Below, in pieces: positions 1 through 9,891 of a stretch of 37,277 bases of DNA. The notes beneath the pieces were generated by a model. It saw only the letters and a program-made list of their open reading frames with translations, searched no databases and had not been told where the DNA came from. How positions within the stretch are numbered: the first letter of the stretch is position 1; every line of letters starts with the position of its first letter. Made by a program: the position numbers and the translations under genes. Source of the DNA: Isosphaeraceae bacterium (lineage in GTDB: Bacteria; Planctomycetota; Planctomycetia; Isosphaerales; Isosphaeraceae); contig JAJPJC010000236.1 of the NCBI GenBank assembly GCA_021324445.1, positions 1-37,277 on the forward strand, read 5' to 3'.

Positions 1-941
1 AAGGCGATCGTCACGCACCGCACCCCGGCCTCGACGAGGCGGCGGGCAATCAGGAACTGGTCGTTGCACCGCGGCGCGGCATCGTCCACGGGTTCCGGCG
101 AGCCGATGCCGTAGCGGTCGCGCAGCCGGGGATCCTCGCGGGAGAGGTCCAGCGCCCGGGCGACCTTGTCCGAGGAGAGCACCTCGAAGGCGCGGCGGTA
201 GACTCCGTCCATGCCGCCGAGGTCGGCGTTGTCGACCCAGCGGCGGAACTGGTCGAACTGCCCGAGCAGGGCCCGGCGGCGATCGAACCGCGGCGGCGGT
301 ACCTCGGCCGGGGGCCTCAGCAGCGCCAGGTCTTCCGCCTCCATCCGCGCCGGCTTGTACGCGTTGCCGAGGAAGCCCGGCCCGGGGATGTTGTACGGCA
401 TGTGCTGCATGCGCGGGGACAGGTCGAAGCAGGGCGGCACGACCGGGTCGACCACCCCCTGCAACCGAGCGATTACCGACCCGAAATTGGGCCGCCCCTC
501 GCGCTGGCTCTGGGCTCGCGGGTATCCGGTGAGACTCTGGGAGCTGGAGTGCTCGTCGCGCAGGCCGACGACCGAGCGGATCACGGCGACCTTGTCCATC
601 AGCCCGGCGATCCGGGGCAGGTGCTCGCAGACCTGGACTCCGGGGAGCCGGGTGGCGATGGGCCGGAACTCGCCGCGGATGCCCTCGGGCGCGTCGGGCT
701 TGAGGTCGAAGGTATCCTGGTGCGCCGGACCCCCCGTCAGGTAGATCATGATCACCGATTTGTGCGACGAGCCCGCGACCTCAGCCCCGGTGGGGCTCGT
801 GCCGCGGGCCTGCGCCTCGGCCTGGAGCAGCCCGGGCAGGCCCAGGCCGCCCATCGCCAGACCGCCGAGCTGGAGGAACGACCGCCGCGACCGGCCGTCG
901 CAATACCGATAGCTCCCGCCCGGCCCCCACAATGTCAGCAT
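1..941 (-). CDS. DUF1501 family secreted protein, 5' part only
   Basis: This gene starts at 941 and runs off the left edge, so about 313 residues are visible. The N-terminus carries a twin-arginine-like signal (SRRSFLQLGG followed by a Gly/Leu-rich stretch), so export by Tat is likely. The family core follows: MIYLTGGPAHQDTFDLKPD, then RGEFRPIATRLPGVQVCEHLPR. DUF1501 proteins are sulfatase/phosphatase-fold relatives, very numerous in planctomycetes and often next to DUF1549/DUF1553 cytochrome-like genes; their reaction is not established. A ribosome binding site (GAGAGGG) lies about 7 bases before the ATG. The gene is divergent from the DAHP synthase gene with about 240 bases between the starts. 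It is a paralogue of the gene at 8473. The family call is firm; the function is unknown. Confidence 0.9.
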   Translation of the reverse strand, partial: MLTLWGPGGSYRYCDGRSRRSFLQLGGLAMGGLGLPGLLQAEAQARGTSPTGAEVAGSSHKSVIMIYLTGGPAHQDTFDLKPDAPEGIRGEFRPIATRLPGVQVCEHLPRIAGLMDKVAVIRSVVGLRDEHSSSQSLTGYPRAQSQREGRPNFGSVIARLQGVVDPVVPPCFDLSPRMQHMPYNIPGPGFLGNAYKPARMEAEDLALLRPPAEVPPPRFDRRRALLGQFDQFRRWVDNADLGGMDGVYRRAFEVLSSDKVARALDLSREDPRLRDRYGIGSPEPVDDAAPRCNDQFLIARRLVEAGVRCVTIA

Positions 942-1179
942 GATCAGCCCTCTCACGCTCAGTTCGGCTTGGTTCGGATCGGCTCCGGTCGCCGAATCTC
1001 CGGGTCGTATCCCTAGATCCGACGAGTGTTAAACAAGAATGTAACCCGCCGGGACGGGTGGGGCAAGGGGAGGCATGGTGACTCCGCCCGAGCTGCTATC
1101 ATAGCCGTCTTGGGGCGAGGAAGCGGATACCACGAGTTGCTGGCCACCCGTCCCGCGGTGCTTGTACGAAGGAACGACC

Positions 1180-2259
1180 ATGCTCGTTGTGATGCAGAGC
1201 CACTCCACGCCCGAGCAGATCGACCGGGTGCTCGCGGCGATCCGTCAGATGGGCCTGACACCGCACCCCATGCCCGGGGCCACGCGCACGGCGATCGGGA
1301 TCACCGGCAACACGGCCGCGATCGATCCTCGGACGCTCGAGGTCCTCCCCGGGGTGCTGGAGCTGATCCGGGTCACCAAGCCGTACAAGCTCGCCAGCCG
1401 CGAGATGCACGCCGACGACACGGTCATCCGGCTGCCGCAGGGCACCTTCGGCCAGCGCCACTTCACGATCATCGCCGGTCCCTGCTCGGTCGAGGATGAA
1501 TCCATGATCGTCCGCACGGCCGAGTGGCTGATGGCGCGCGGCGTGCGATTCCTCCGCGCCGGCGCCTTCAAGCCCCGCACCAGCCCCTACGCCTTCCAGG
1601 GGCTGGGGCTGGACGGCCTGGAGATCCTCCGCCGCGCCCGGGAGCGGACCGGCATCGGCATCGTCACCGAGCTGATGGACACCGAGAGCGCCTCGGCGGT
1701 CGAGGAGGTGGCCGACGTGATCCAGATCGGGGCGCGGAACATGCAGAACTTCAGCCTGCTCCGCCGCGCCGCGCGCGCCCCGCGGCCGATCCTGCTCAAG
1801 CGCGGGATGGCGGCCACGCTGGAGGAATGGCTGATGTCGGCGGAGTACCTGCTCTCCGGCGGCAACCGCGACGTGATCCTCTGCGAGCGCGGCGTGCGGA
1901 CCTTCTCCGACCACAGCCGCAACACGCTCGACCTCTCGGTCATCCCGCCGGCCAAGGCGCTGTCGCACCTGCCGATCCTGGTCGATCCCAGCCACGGGAC
2001 CGGCCGGCGCGACTACGTCGGGCCCATGGCCCTGGCCGCCCTGGCCGCCGGCGCCGACGGCCTTCTGATCGAAGTGCATCCGGATCCCGACCACGCGCTG
2101 TCCGACGGCGCGCAATCGCTCGACTTCGACCGCTTCGAGCGGCTCCTCGCCCAGCTCGAGAGCCTGGCCGGACCACTCCGGCGCGTTGTGCCCTCGCCAG
2201 CCGGGAACCTTCCCTCCCTGACCAGCCCCGAGTCCGGCCGGTGCACCGACCGCCACTGA
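1180..2259 (+). CDS. aroF: 3-deoxy-7-phosphoheptulonate (DAHP) synthase, type I beta with N-terminal regulatory domain
   Basis: The product condenses phosphoenolpyruvate and erythrose 4-phosphate, the first step of the shikimate pathway, in the cytoplasm. Residues 1-75 form the short ferredoxin-like (ACT-like) domain also found in the Thermotoga enzyme, which in that family mediates feedback control by aromatic amino acids. The barrel follows, with IIAGPCSVE (about 98-105), KPRTSPY, QIGARNMQN, LLKRGM, ILCERGVRTF, DPSHGTGRRD and the C-terminal EVHPDP and ALSDGAQSL motifs, so all catalytic segments are present. The ATG at 1180 is preferred over an in-frame TTG at 1162 because AAGGA lies 8 bases before it and the protein then begins like its relatives (MLVVMQ). 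About 25 residues beyond the usual C-terminus look disordered. No other aro gene is adjacent. Confidence 0.95.
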   Translation: MLVVMQSHSTPEQIDRVLAAIRQMGLTPHPMPGATRTAIGITGNTAAIDPRTLEVLPGVLELIRVTKPYKLASREMHADDTVIRLPQGTFGQRHFTIIAGPCSVEDESMIVRTAEWLMARGVRFLRAGAFKPRTSPYAFQGLGLDGLEILRRARERTGIGIVTELMDTESASAVEEVADVIQIGARNMQNFSLLRRAARAPRPILLKRGMAATLEEWLMSAEYLLSGGNRDVILCERGVRTFSDHSRNTLDLSVIPPAKALSHLPILVDPSHGTGRRDYVGPMALAALAAGADGLLIEVHPDPDHALSDGAQSLDFDRFERLLAQLESLAGPLRRVVPSPAGNLPSLTSPESGRCTDRH

Positions 2260-2308
2260 AAAAAGTTGAGAAAAAACGTTGACAGCCCCACCCCGGCGGT
2301 CGTAGACT
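2256..2308 (+). promoter_or_regulatory. Sigma-70 type promoter with A-rich upstream element
   Basis: An A-rich stretch (CTGAAAAAAGTTGAG, 2256-2270, then six A) leads into TTGACA at 2279-2284, an 18-base spacer, and TAGACT at 2303-2308. The same layout recurs at 5805-5856. It overlaps the aroF stop codon and would drive the lipoprotein gene at 2541, leaving a leader of about 225 bases in which I recognise no known riboswitch. Confidence 0.6.
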
Positions 2309-2540
2309 GCCCGGTATCAATCAAGTATCCTTTTTGTAAGATTTCTGAATCGTTTACGCGTTCCTATCCGCGATTTCACGCCGTCCGACCCCAAGGTTCT
2401 CGTGCGATCGCGCGACCCGGATCGAGCATCGGCAGGTGCTCGGCAATCGGCGAATCGTTCCGCCCATGAGGCCTCGATCCCGGGGTGGGTTGCGGGTTGT
2501 CTGGGGTAGCATGGGCATCTTTGCAAAAGGAGCATCATTC

Positions 2541-2768
2541 ATGACCGTTCGTCGTCGATGGGCGGCGATTCTCGTCCTGGCCGGTCTCGTGTCGGGGTGT
2601 GGGGAACCTCCGGGAAAAGTGATCACGCCACCGAACCTGGGGCCGCCCACGGAGGCCCAGATCAAGAAGATGCAGGAGATGATGGGGGGCACGATGTCGA
2701 TCGGCAAGGAGGCCGGGAGCTTGAAAAAGGGGGGGCCAGGCCGGCACCCTGGGACTCCGCCCAAGTAG
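2541..2768 (+). CDS. Small lipoprotein, function unknown
   Basis: The product is a 75-residue precursor. Residues 1-20 form a signal peptide (basic MTVRRRW, a hydrophobic core, then the lipobox LVSGC), so the mature protein should begin with a lipid-modified Cys and sit on a membrane. The remaining ~55 residues are polar, with PPTEAQIKKMQEMM as the only helix-like part and a Lys/Gly/Pro tail. The ATG at 2541 is chosen because AAAGGAG precedes it by about 10 bases and the signal peptide begins there; the longer in-frame extension upstream has no such features. Very small lipoproteins of this kind are frequent in planctomycete genomes. I do not recognise a function. Confidence 0.75.
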   Translation: MTVRRRWAAILVLAGLVSGCGEPPGKVITPPNLGPPTEAQIKKMQEMMGGTMSIGKEAGSLKKGGPGRHPGTPPK

Positions 2769-2908
2769 CCCCAGGGAGTTGATCTGGATGCCGGCAGGCG
2801 GCGCCGGTCGGCCGGCCGCGGCCCGAGCAGGAGAAGGCCCCCGGATGAGCGCTCCCGTACAGCGGCGGCCGCCGCCAGGCCCGATGACGGGGAGCTTGCT
2901 GGGAGAGG

Positions 2909-5731
2909 ATGATGCAACGGCGCCGCTGGTGGTGGAGCGCGGGGGCTGTCGGTCTGCTGGCCCTGGGAGGAGCCTCACTCTGCGGGCTGGCCGCGGTGCA
3001 GTATCGCCGGGGCCTCCGCGCGCCGGCCTCGGGGGCCAGCGCCGCCTCGGCGGTGGTGGCGCGGGGCTTGCACGAGATGAGCCAGGGCCGGTTCGCAGCC
3101 GCCGAGCAGACGTTCGAGCACGGGCTGCGTGAGGCCGCCAATCCCGCCGACGCTGTCGAGATCCGCCGGAACCTCGCTCGCTTGATGCGGTTCCAGGGGC
3201 GGCTCGACGCGGTGCGCCGCCTGTTCCGTCAGAATGGGCGCGACGCGGCGGATCCGGCCGCGGCCCTCAAGGAGCTGTGCCTGCTGGATATCGAGGCCGT
3301 GCCGGTCGACGGGGTTCGCACGGTCTTGCTCCAGGCACAGAAGCTGGCCCCGACCGATGACCGGGTCTGGCTGGGGTTGGCCAACATGGCGACCCGCGCC
3401 GGACGATTCGACGAGGCCCGGCGATGGCTGGACGCCTGCCAGGGCCGACGGCCGGATGACCCGGCGGTCTGGCGCGCGCGGCTGGACTGGGCCCTGGCGG
3501 TCGGCGACGCCGGCCAGGCGTGGCGGGCACTCGAGCACCTGCCGGCTCCATCGGTCCCCGAGGTCGAGGTCCTCGCTCTGAGGGTCTGGTTCGCTGAGCG
3601 TTCCGGAGCGACCGACCGGGAACGGGTTGCGCTGACCGCGCTGGCGGAACACGACCCCGGGAACACGGCGGCCCTGGGGCGGCTGGCGGAGCTGGCGATC
3701 CAGGCCGGCCAGCTCGATCGCGCAGCCGCGCTGCGGCGGGAGATCGCCCGGCTCGAGCCGATCAAGGACCGTTATCGCGAGCGCATCCTGGACCTCGACC
3801 TCGCGTCGCTGGGGCCGGACCAGCGGCGTTCCCGCGCCGCGGAGCTGGCCGAGCTGGCCCGGGCGCTGGGCCGGGGATTGGAAGCCCGCGCCTGGGGGGC
3901 CCTGGCGGTCGGAGGGCGCCTGGATTCCGCGGAGCCACCCATCCCGTCCCCTCCCCAACCGGCGCGGCCCGGCCCGTCGCTGGCCGAACGAGTCGGCGAC
4001 CCGGGCCTGCGCCCCGGCTGGGACTTCCACCCCGAATCGGCCGGCCAATCGACCGCGGTGGAACCCCGGTTCGTCGATGACGCCGAGACCGCCGGCCTCC
4101 GCTTCTTCTTCGAGAACGGCGAGACCGCGCTCCGCCAGCTCCCCGAGACGGCCAGCGGCGGCGTCGGCCTGCTCGACTACGACGGCGATGGCTGGCTCGA
4201 TGTCTACGTCGTCCAGGGCGGCAAGTTTCCGCCACCTCCGGGTCCGCACCCCCAGAGGGATCGACTGTTCCATAACCGGGGCGACGGCACCTTCGAGGAC
4301 GCGACCGCCCGCGCCGGGATCGCCGGCTTGCCGGGCGGCTACGGTCATGGCGTCGCCGTGGGTGACTACGACAACGACGGCGACCCCGACCTCTTCCTCA
4401 CGAGGTGGCGCTCTTATGCCCTGTACCGCAACCGGGGCGATGGCAGCTTCGAGGACGCGACCGAGGCGGCCGGGCTGGGCGGCGACCGCGACTGGCCGAC
4501 CTCGGCGGCCTTCGCCGACCTGGACAACGATGGCGACCTGGATCTGTATGTCTGTCACTACCTCGTCTGGGATGCCGCCAATCCCCGGGTCTGCAACAGC
4601 GTGACTCCGGGCGGCCGGACCGTGGTCCGGGCCTGCCGGCCGCGGCTCTTCCCGGCGCGGAAGGACCGGCTCTTCCGCAATGACGGCGGCCGGTTCGTGG
4701 AAGCGACCGACCAGGCCGGGATCGCGGACGTGGACGGCCGGGGGCTGGGCGTCGTCGCGGCCGATCTCGACGACGACGGCCGGATCGATCTGTTCGTGGC
4801 CAACGACACCACGGCGAACTTCTTCTTCCGCAACCTGGGGGGTCTGCACTTCCGGGAGGACGGTCCTGCCGCCGGCCTGGCCGCCGGTGCCGACGGCAAT
4901 TACAAGGCCGGCATGGGCATCGCCTGTGGCGACCTCGATGGCGATGGCCGGCTCGACCTGGTCGTCACCAACTTCTACGGCGAGTCCACCACGTTGTATC
5001 ACAACCTGGGCGGCGGCCTGTTCGCCGACCGGAGCAGCGCCTCGGGGCTGGAGACCGCCAGCCGAACCTTGCTCGGCTTCGGGGCCGTCTGTCTGGACTG
5101 CGATAACGATGGCCGGCTCGACCTGGCGACGGCCAATGGGAACATCGATGACTTCCAGCCCGTCTTCCCCTACGCCATGCCCGCCCAACTGCTGGTTGGT
5201 GCGGAAGGGGGCCGGCTCATCGACGTCTCGGGGCGCGCCGGCGCCCCGTGGAGCGTCCCGCGCCATGGCCGCGGCCTGGCCGCCGGCGATCTCGACAACG
5301 ATGGCCGCATCGACCTCGTGTTGATCGGCCAGAACGAGCTGCTGGCCTACTTCCACAACCGGACGGACGCCGGCCATTTCCTCACGGTTCACCTCGTCGG
5401 GGCGGGCTCGAACCGCGACGCCGTCGGGGCCAGGCTCACGGTCGTGGACCACGAGGGAAGGACTCACGTCGCTTATCGCCATGGCGGCGGCAGCTACCAG
5501 TCGGCCGGCGACCCGCGGCTGCATATCGGGCTGGGCCAGACCCGCGGCGTGCGGTCGATGGAGGTGGTCTGGCCTTCCGGACGCGTGGAACGCTTCGGCG
5601 CTCCGCTCGGTGAGTCCGCCTACCGCATCCAGGAAGGCCGGGGCGTGCCGGACCCGCTGCCCGGCTTCCCACGCGGCCGGCCGGCCGCGCCGACCACGGA
5701 CCGGCGCGCCCAGGCCGCCGCAAGACCTTGA
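2909..5731 (+). CDS. TPR / FG-GAP (VCBS) repeat protein with ASPIC/UnbV C-terminal domain
   Basis: The product has 940 residues. Residues 8-30 are a signal peptide or membrane anchor. About 50-330 is helical TPR-like sequence (pairs such as [13 protein letters not shown] and [18 protein letters not shown]). From about 395 there are seven FG-GAP/VCBS repeats, each with a calcium-binding DxDxDGxxDL loop: [10 protein letters not shown] (about 421), [10 protein letters not shown] (486), [10 protein letters not shown] (537), [10 protein letters not shown] (618), [10 protein letters not shown] (674), [10 protein letters not shown] (730) and [10 protein letters not shown] (794), giving an integrin-alpha-like propeller. 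Residues about 830-900 form an ASPIC/UnbV domain. The family is secreted or surface exposed and common in Planctomycetes and Acidobacteria; its ligand is unknown. Two tandem ATGs (2909, 2912) follow GGGAGAGG. The gene lies 140 bases after the lipoprotein gene and may share its transcript. Confidence 0.9.
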   Translation: MMQRRRWWWSAGAVGLLALGGASLCGLAAVQYRRGLRAPASGASAASAVVARGLHEMSQGRFAAAEQTFEHGLREAANPADAVEIRRNLARLMRFQGRLDAVRRLFRQNGRDAADPAAALKELCLLDIEAVPVDGVRTVLLQAQKLAPTDDRVWLGLANMATRAGRFDEARRWLDACQGRRPDDPAVWRARLDWALAVGDAGQAWRALEHLPAPSVPEVEVLALRVWFAERSGATDRERVALTALAEHDPGNTAALGRLAELAIQAGQLDRAAALRREIARLEPIKDRYRERILDLDLASLGPDQRRSRAAELAELARALGRGLEARAWGALAVGGRLDSAEPPIPSPPQPARPGPSLAERVGDPGLRPGWDFHPESAGQSTAVEPRFVDDAETAGLRFFFENGETALRQLPETASGGVGLLDYDGDGWLDVYVVQGGKFPPPPGPHPQRDRLFHNRGDGTFEDATARAGIAGLPGGYGHGVAVGDYDNDGDPDLFLTRWRSYALYRNRGDGSFEDATEAAGLGGDRDWPTSAAFADLDNDGDLDLYVCHYLVWDAANPRVCNSVTPGGRTVVRACRPRLFPARKDRLFRNDGGRFVEATDQAGIADVDGRGLGVVAADLDDDGRIDLFVANDTTANFFFRNLGGLHFREDGPAAGLAAGADGNYKAGMGIACGDLDGDGRLDLVVTNFYGESTTLYHNLGGGLFADRSSASGLETASRTLLGFGAVCLDCDNDGRLDLATANGNIDDFQPVFPYAMPAQLLVGAEGGRLIDVSGRAGAPWSVPRHGRGLAAGDLDNDGRIDLVLIGQNELLAYFHNRTDAGHFLTVHLVGAGSNRDAVGARLTVVDHEGRTHVAYRHGGGSYQSAGDPRLHIGLGQTRGVRSMEVVWPSGRVERFGAPLGESAYRIQEGRGVPDPLPGFPRGRPAAPTTDRRAQAAARP

Positions 5732-6051
5732 GCCGGTGCCGGACCGGCCGGTGGCCGGCCAGCGAGCCGGTGCTCCCGCTGCCGCGAACCCTGCGGGCTT
5801 CGAACTGAAAAAAATTGAGCAAGAGCATTGCAAACCCGGTGGCTTTCCCATAGATTGGAGGCCGTGCTCGGTTGGTCGTGCCCTCACGACTCGATGATCC
5901 TTGCGCGGCCGGACTGGTGCGGCAGTCCGGCGGGGCGCGGTTGTGCGCGGGAATCGGAACCTCGGGGATCGGGCATGGGGAATCGGCGTGAGGGGCCGGG
6001 CCAGTCCTGGGTGGTCATTTCGTCATGTGTTCTCATGAGAGGAGTTCATCC
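5732..6051 (+). promoter_or_regulatory. Intergenic region with promoter TTGCAA-N17-TAGATT and long leader
   Basis: This 320-base gap contains an A-rich element (CTGAAAAAAATTGAG, 5805-5819), a -35-like TTGCAA at 5828-5833, a 17-base spacer and a -10-like TAGATT at 5851-5856. It aligns along its whole length with 2256-2308. It would drive the DUF1559 gene at 6052 with a leader of about 190 bases. I see no convincing ORF in the gap. Confidence 0.55.
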
Positions 6052-7173
6052 ATGAGGCGGTCGATTCGCGGCTTCACCTTGATCGAGCTGCTGGTGGTGA
6101 TCGCCATCATCGCGGTCCTGATCGCTCTGCTGCTCCCCGCTGTCCAGTCGGCGCGCGAGGCCGCGCGCCGCAGCCAGTGCGTCAACAATCTCAAGCAGTT
6201 GGGACTGGCCGTGCACAACTACATCTCCCAGAACAATTGCTTCCCCATGCAGTGCAATTACCCGACCGGCGCGCAATACAGTTGGTCCGTGGCCAGCTCG
6301 TGGTGCGACGCCATCCTCGGGAACGTCGAGCAACAGGTCCTGTTCAATGCCTATAACGTCGCCTTCGGTCCGATCGGCTACTCTTTTGGTTGGCCGAACA
6401 CGACGGTGACGGCCACGCAGCCGCTCGTCTTCATCTGTCCCTCGGATGAGTATTCGATCCAGGCCGTCAGGGAGGGAGGAGCCTTCGGGTATCCCATGGG
6501 AGTGTCCAACTACATGGGCAACTACGGCGGCCCGGGTCCCCTGGCGAGCAGTTTTCCCAACGTCGATAATGAGGCGAGCGGCATCATCGTGCCGCCAGTT
6601 CCCTATGCGGGTCTGCCGGCGATGAACGCCCGTGTGTTCGGGATCGAGTCGGTCAAGGATGGGACCTCGAACACGGGAATGTTCAGCGAACGTCTCATCG
6701 GCGTCAACGGCGGCGGTCAACTGCCGGCGGTGTATTCCAACTCGCCCGATGGGATCCGGGGCATCTACCAATGCCCCATCAGTCTGCCGCGGACCGGATC
6801 CTCACCGCAACAAGTCCTGCAATTCATGCAGGCCTGCAACTCGCTGCCGGGCGGGACACAGAGTCTCACGGCCTGGAACACGGGTTTTTGCTGGAGCTTC
6901 GGTTTCCCCTTGTATGCGGGGCTGCTCAACTACACCCATTTCGGCACTCCGAACACCTACTCGTGCGATAATCCCCCGCCGGGGATCCCCTGGCTCAACG
7001 GCCAGGGCGACCCGACCATGACCGCGCCGCCGACCAGCAATCATCCTGGCGGCGTCAACGTCTGCTTCGCGGACGGCTCGGTCCACTTCGTCAAGAATAG
7101 CGTCTCGCCCCAGACCTGGTGGGCCCTGGGCACGCGGAGGGGAGGTGAGGTTATCAGCTCCGATTCATATTGA
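6052..7173 (+). CDS. DUF1559 protein with type IV pilin-like N-terminus (pseudopilin-like)
   Basis: The product has 373 residues. It opens with a class III (prepilin-type) signal: [15 protein letters not shown], cut between Gly and Phe with the conserved Glu at +5, followed by a hydrophobic helix ([19 protein letters not shown]) and [10 protein letters not shown], the standard DUF1559 start. The C-terminus has the family ending [17 protein letters not shown] (the H-X9-DG region). These proteins occur in tens to hundreds of copies in planctomycetes and are thought to be secretion or pilus-like surface proteins; the exact role is unknown. The ATG at 6052 follows GAGAGGAG by 7 bases and places the cleavage site correctly, so the in-frame ATG at 6025 is rejected. 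It is preceded by its own promoter. Confidence 0.93.
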   Translation: MRRSIRGFTLIELLVVIAIIAVLIALLLPAVQSAREAARRSQCVNNLKQLGLAVHNYISQNNCFPMQCNYPTGAQYSWSVASSWCDAILGNVEQQVLFNAYNVAFGPIGYSFGWPNTTVTATQPLVFICPSDEYSIQAVREGGAFGYPMGVSNYMGNYGGPGPLASSFPNVDNEASGIIVPPVPYAGLPAMNARVFGIESVKDGTSNTGMFSERLIGVNGGGQLPAVYSNSPDGIRGIYQCPISLPRTGSSPQQVLQFMQACNSLPGGTQSLTAWNTGFCWSFGFPLYAGLLNYTHFGTPNTYSCDNPPPGIPWLNGQGDPTMTAPPTSNHPGGVNVCFADGSVHFVKNSVSPQTWWALGTRRGGEVISSDSY

Positions 7174-7301
7174 TCCCTGGTGAACCTCGCTGGCTGCGCT
7201 GGCCGTGGCGAATGGGGAGTGGTGGGTGGCGTGGCGAGTGAAAGCCGAACGGAGGGAGAGGTCTGTTCCCGCCACCCGCCCACCCCCTCGGAGAGCAGTT
7301 C

Positions 7302-8324
7302 ATGGTACGGATCCTGATCGTCGCGACGGTTCTCGGCCTGGTGGGGACTTCCGTGGCCCGTCCGGCCGCCGTCACCGTCGCCGCGGCCAACTCGGCGCCG
7401 GCCGTCAAAGCCAGGGCGGACCTCATCTGCGACGGCAAGGATGATCAGGTCGAGCTGCTGGCTTCGATCACGCGCGCGGCCAAGTTCGAGGTCGAGGTCG
7501 ACGTCTCTCCGTCGATGCAGAAGACCGTCTCCTGCTACGGACGGCACTCGGTGGAGTGGCTGCCCGGCGACTATGACCTGGGCGATACGCTCATCGTCCC
7601 CGACGCGGCGGACCTGGTCATCCGCGCCGAGGGCACGTATTTCCACTATCGGCGCCCCGCGGGTGATGCCGTGGTCGTCACGGGTATGAACCGCTGCCGA
7701 TATCAGTTTGGCACGATCGAGACCGGGTCGACGGGCGCGGCCATCCGCGTCCAGCCGACCCCGGCCATGCCCGCCCTGATGAGCTTCGTCGGTTTCACCG
7801 GCCTGGTGGGTCGAGGGCGCAAAGGGATCGGCCTGGCCCTGGATGCCACTCGGGAGAACGTGTGTGTCAACCGGTTCGAGGGGACGGACATCGCCGGCTT
7901 CGACGTGGGGGTCTTCGTCGGTGACGCCGACCAGGGGCCGAATTTGCCATCGTATCGAGGCAAGTGCGACACGAACTGGTTCTGGCTCAGTTATGTGCGG
8001 CTGTGCAAGACGTGCATCTGGGAGAAGGGCAAGGGCGTCGATGACAGCGTCTGGGAGGTGAACGTCGACGCCAGCCTCCCCAACTCGACCGCCATCCGTA
8101 CGGCGGCGGCGAACGGCCGTTGGTTCGTGATCATGGGCACCTTCGGCGGAACGGGCACCGAGGCCATCATCATCGACCCCGGGGCGCGCGAGAATCGCTT
8201 CGATGTGCGGCCGCCCATCAGCCGCTATTCCTGGCACGACCACAGCGGGAATTCGACCAACCAGTTCCTGGACGGCGACGGGCCGAGCCGTGGTCGGAAT
8301 CGGGCACGCTCGACATCCCGGTGA
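7302..8324 (+). CDS. Secreted protein, probable right-handed beta-helix fold, function unknown
   Basis: The product has 340 residues. The N-terminus (VRILIVATVLGLVGTSVARPAA) is a typical Sec signal peptide. LICDGKDDQVELLASI then resembles the start of pectate-lyase/phage-tailspike-like beta-helix proteins, where a DGKDD motif precedes the first coil. The middle (GDYDLGDTLIVPDAADLVIRAEG, then short beta-rich turns ending in VGVFVG and TGTEAIIIDPGARENRF) fits stacked beta coils. No catalytic residues can be assigned. The ATG follows GGAGAG by about 7 bases. The C-terminus is Arg/Ser rich (GRNRARSTSR). The gene is 128 bases after the DUF1559 gene and is followed by a REPIN-like palindrome that may end the transcript. 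Confidence 0.65.
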   Translation: MVRILIVATVLGLVGTSVARPAAVTVAAANSAPAVKARADLICDGKDDQVELLASITRAAKFEVEVDVSPSMQKTVSCYGRHSVEWLPGDYDLGDTLIVPDAADLVIRAEGTYFHYRRPAGDAVVVTGMNRCRYQFGTIETGSTGAAIRVQPTPAMPALMSFVGFTGLVGRGRKGIGLALDATRENVCVNRFEGTDIAGFDVGVFVGDADQGPNLPSYRGKCDTNWFWLSYVRLCKTCIWEKGKGVDDSVWEVNVDASLPNSTAIRTAAANGRWFVIMGTFGGTGTEAIIIDPGARENRFDVRPPISRYSWHDHSGNSTNQFLDGDGPSRGRNRARSTSR

Positions 8325-8348
8325 CCAGCGCGGTCATCGTATTACCCC

Positions 8349-8403
8349 GTAGGTCAGGCTTTAGCCTGACAATCCGATTCTGTCAGGCTAAAGCCTGACC
8401 TAC
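8349..8403. repeat. REPIN-like perfect palindrome, 23-base arms
   Basis: Arm one (8349-8371) begins GTAGGTCAGGCTTTAGCC and arm two (8381-8403) is its exact reverse complement, with a 9-base loop. Each arm is itself a small palindrome (TCAGGCT-TT-AGCCTGA). Nested symmetry of this sort is typical of REP doublets (REPINs) spread by RAYT transposases. It lies in the gap between two co-directional genes and could also act as a transcript end. Confidence 0.8.
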
Positions 8404-8472
8404 GTGCGGGCCGGTGTCATACCGAGCCGGGTCGTGAGCCGGTGCCACGGGCGGAACTGGGGAGGTCCCATC

Positions 8473-9876
8473 ATGGCCGCGATGTCTGGTTTCGACCTCT
8501 TGGCCGCAGCCCTGCCCCGCCGCCGGCTCTTGCAGCTCGGGTTCCTGGGCCCGATGGGTCTCTCCCGGCCGGTACTCGGTCGGGACCTGGGGCCGGCGGG
8601 CGGCCGTCGCACCGCCGCGACCTTCGGCCGTGCCAGGCGCTGCATCCTCGTCTTCCTCAACGGGGGTCCCTCGCAGCTCGACACCTGGGACATGAAACCC
8701 GATTCCCCCATCGCCGACGTGCGGGGCGAGCTGCGACCGATCCCCACCAAGGTCCCCGGGATTCATGTCAGCGAGCTGTTGCCGCGCCTGGCGGCGGTCG
8801 CCGATCGCTACAAGATCGTCCGCTCGGTCACCCATGACGCGTCGGTGCACACCACCGGCATGTACACCATGTTGACCGGTACGTACCATGCCACACCCAA
8901 GGTCGATCAGACGCACATCCGGCCGACTGACCATCCCCACCTGGGCGCCATCTACGCGCGGTGGCGCGGCTGGCGCGGTGGCATCCCGCCGTTTGTCGCG
9001 CTGCCCACCTTGTTTCGGGCACCGCCGGTCGACGGCATCTGGCCGGGGCAGACGGCTGGCTTCCTCGGTCGGAGGTTCGACCCCCTGGTCCTCGAAGGGG
9101 AGAAGCAGACGGCCCGGTTTCGGTCGCCGGAGTCCGACCTGCCCGACTCGATGACCGCGGCTAAACTGGTCCGGCGCGGGGAGTTGTTCCAGCGGCTCGG
9201 TGCCGCCCAGTGGCGGGAGACCGCGCCGGCGACGCGGGCCTGGGACGAGCTGTACCAGCAAGGTTGGCAGTTGATGGATTCCGCGGTCCTGCGCACAGCG
9301 GTCGATCTTCGTCGCGAGCCCCCGGCGGTTCAGGACCGTTATGGCCGGCATCTCTTCGGGCAGGGACTGCTCCTGGCGCGACGGTTGATCGAGGCGAATA
9401 TCCCGATGGTAACGGTCTACTGGATCGATCCGACCCCACCCGGGCCCGGCGGCGGCGAATTCGACTCGCACGGGCGGATCTATCACCACATGCGCGAACG
9501 CCTCATGCCGCCGGCCGACCAGGCGCTCGCGGCACTGATCACCGACCTGGGGGAGCGCGGCCTTGACGACGACACCTTGCTGATGGTCTTCAGTGAATTC
9601 GGGCGCACGCCAACCATCAACAAGCAAGCCGGCCGGGACCATTGGCCCTACGCGCAGTCGATCCTGCTGGCCGGGGCCGGCATTACCGGCGGGGCCGTCC
9701 ATGGTGCCACCGACAAGCACGGTGCCTACCCGGCGACCGATCCCGTCACCCCGCCGGACCTGGCCCAGACCCTCTTGCACCTGCTGGGTGTCCCCGCGGA
9801 CCTGGAACTCCGGGATCCGCAAGGCCGGCCGATCCGTGCCTCGCACGGCGCCGTCGTGCCCGCTTTGATCGCGTAA
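8473..9876 (+). CDS. DUF1501 family secreted protein
   Basis: The product has 467 residues and is full length. ALPRRRLLQLGFLGPMGLS near the N-terminus is a twin-arginine-like signal. The core motifs are ILVFLNGGPSQLDTWDMKP, RGELRPIPTKVPGIHVSELLPR, KIVRSVTHD and, near the C-terminus, VFSEFGRTPTINKQAGRDHW and LLAGAGITGGAVHGATDKHG; the EFGRTP and GRDHW segments hold the residues expected to bind metal in the alkaline-phosphatase/sulfatase fold. Substrate and reaction are unknown. The ATG at 8473 follows GGGGAGG by about 7 bases and sits just before the signal; the longer in-frame start at 8404 falls at the end of the REPIN. The TPR gene starts 15 bases after the stop, so the two are probably co-transcribed. 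Confidence 0.93.
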   Translation: MAAMSGFDLLAAALPRRRLLQLGFLGPMGLSRPVLGRDLGPAGGRRTAATFGRARRCILVFLNGGPSQLDTWDMKPDSPIADVRGELRPIPTKVPGIHVSELLPRLAAVADRYKIVRSVTHDASVHTTGMYTMLTGTYHATPKVDQTHIRPTDHPHLGAIYARWRGWRGGIPPFVALPTLFRAPPVDGIWPGQTAGFLGRRFDPLVLEGEKQTARFRSPESDLPDSMTAAKLVRRGELFQRLGAAQWRETAPATRAWDELYQQGWQLMDSAVLRTAVDLRREPPAVQDRYGRHLFGQGLLLARRLIEANIPMVTVYWIDPTPPGPGGGEFDSHGRIYHHMRERLMPPADQALAALITDLGERGLDDDTLLMVFSEFGRTPTINKQAGRDHWPYAQSILLAGAGITGGAVHGATDKHGAYPATDPVTPPDLAQTLLHLLGVPADLELRDPQGRPIRASHGAVVPALIA

Positions 9877-9891
9877 CGGCGGAGCGGTGGA

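Noticed and set aside
2975..5887. Long antisense open frame across the TPR/FG-GAP gene
   Set aside because: Composition is that of a reverse-strand shadow (runs of VEVA, RPAAR); the plus-strand protein has clear repeats and domains.
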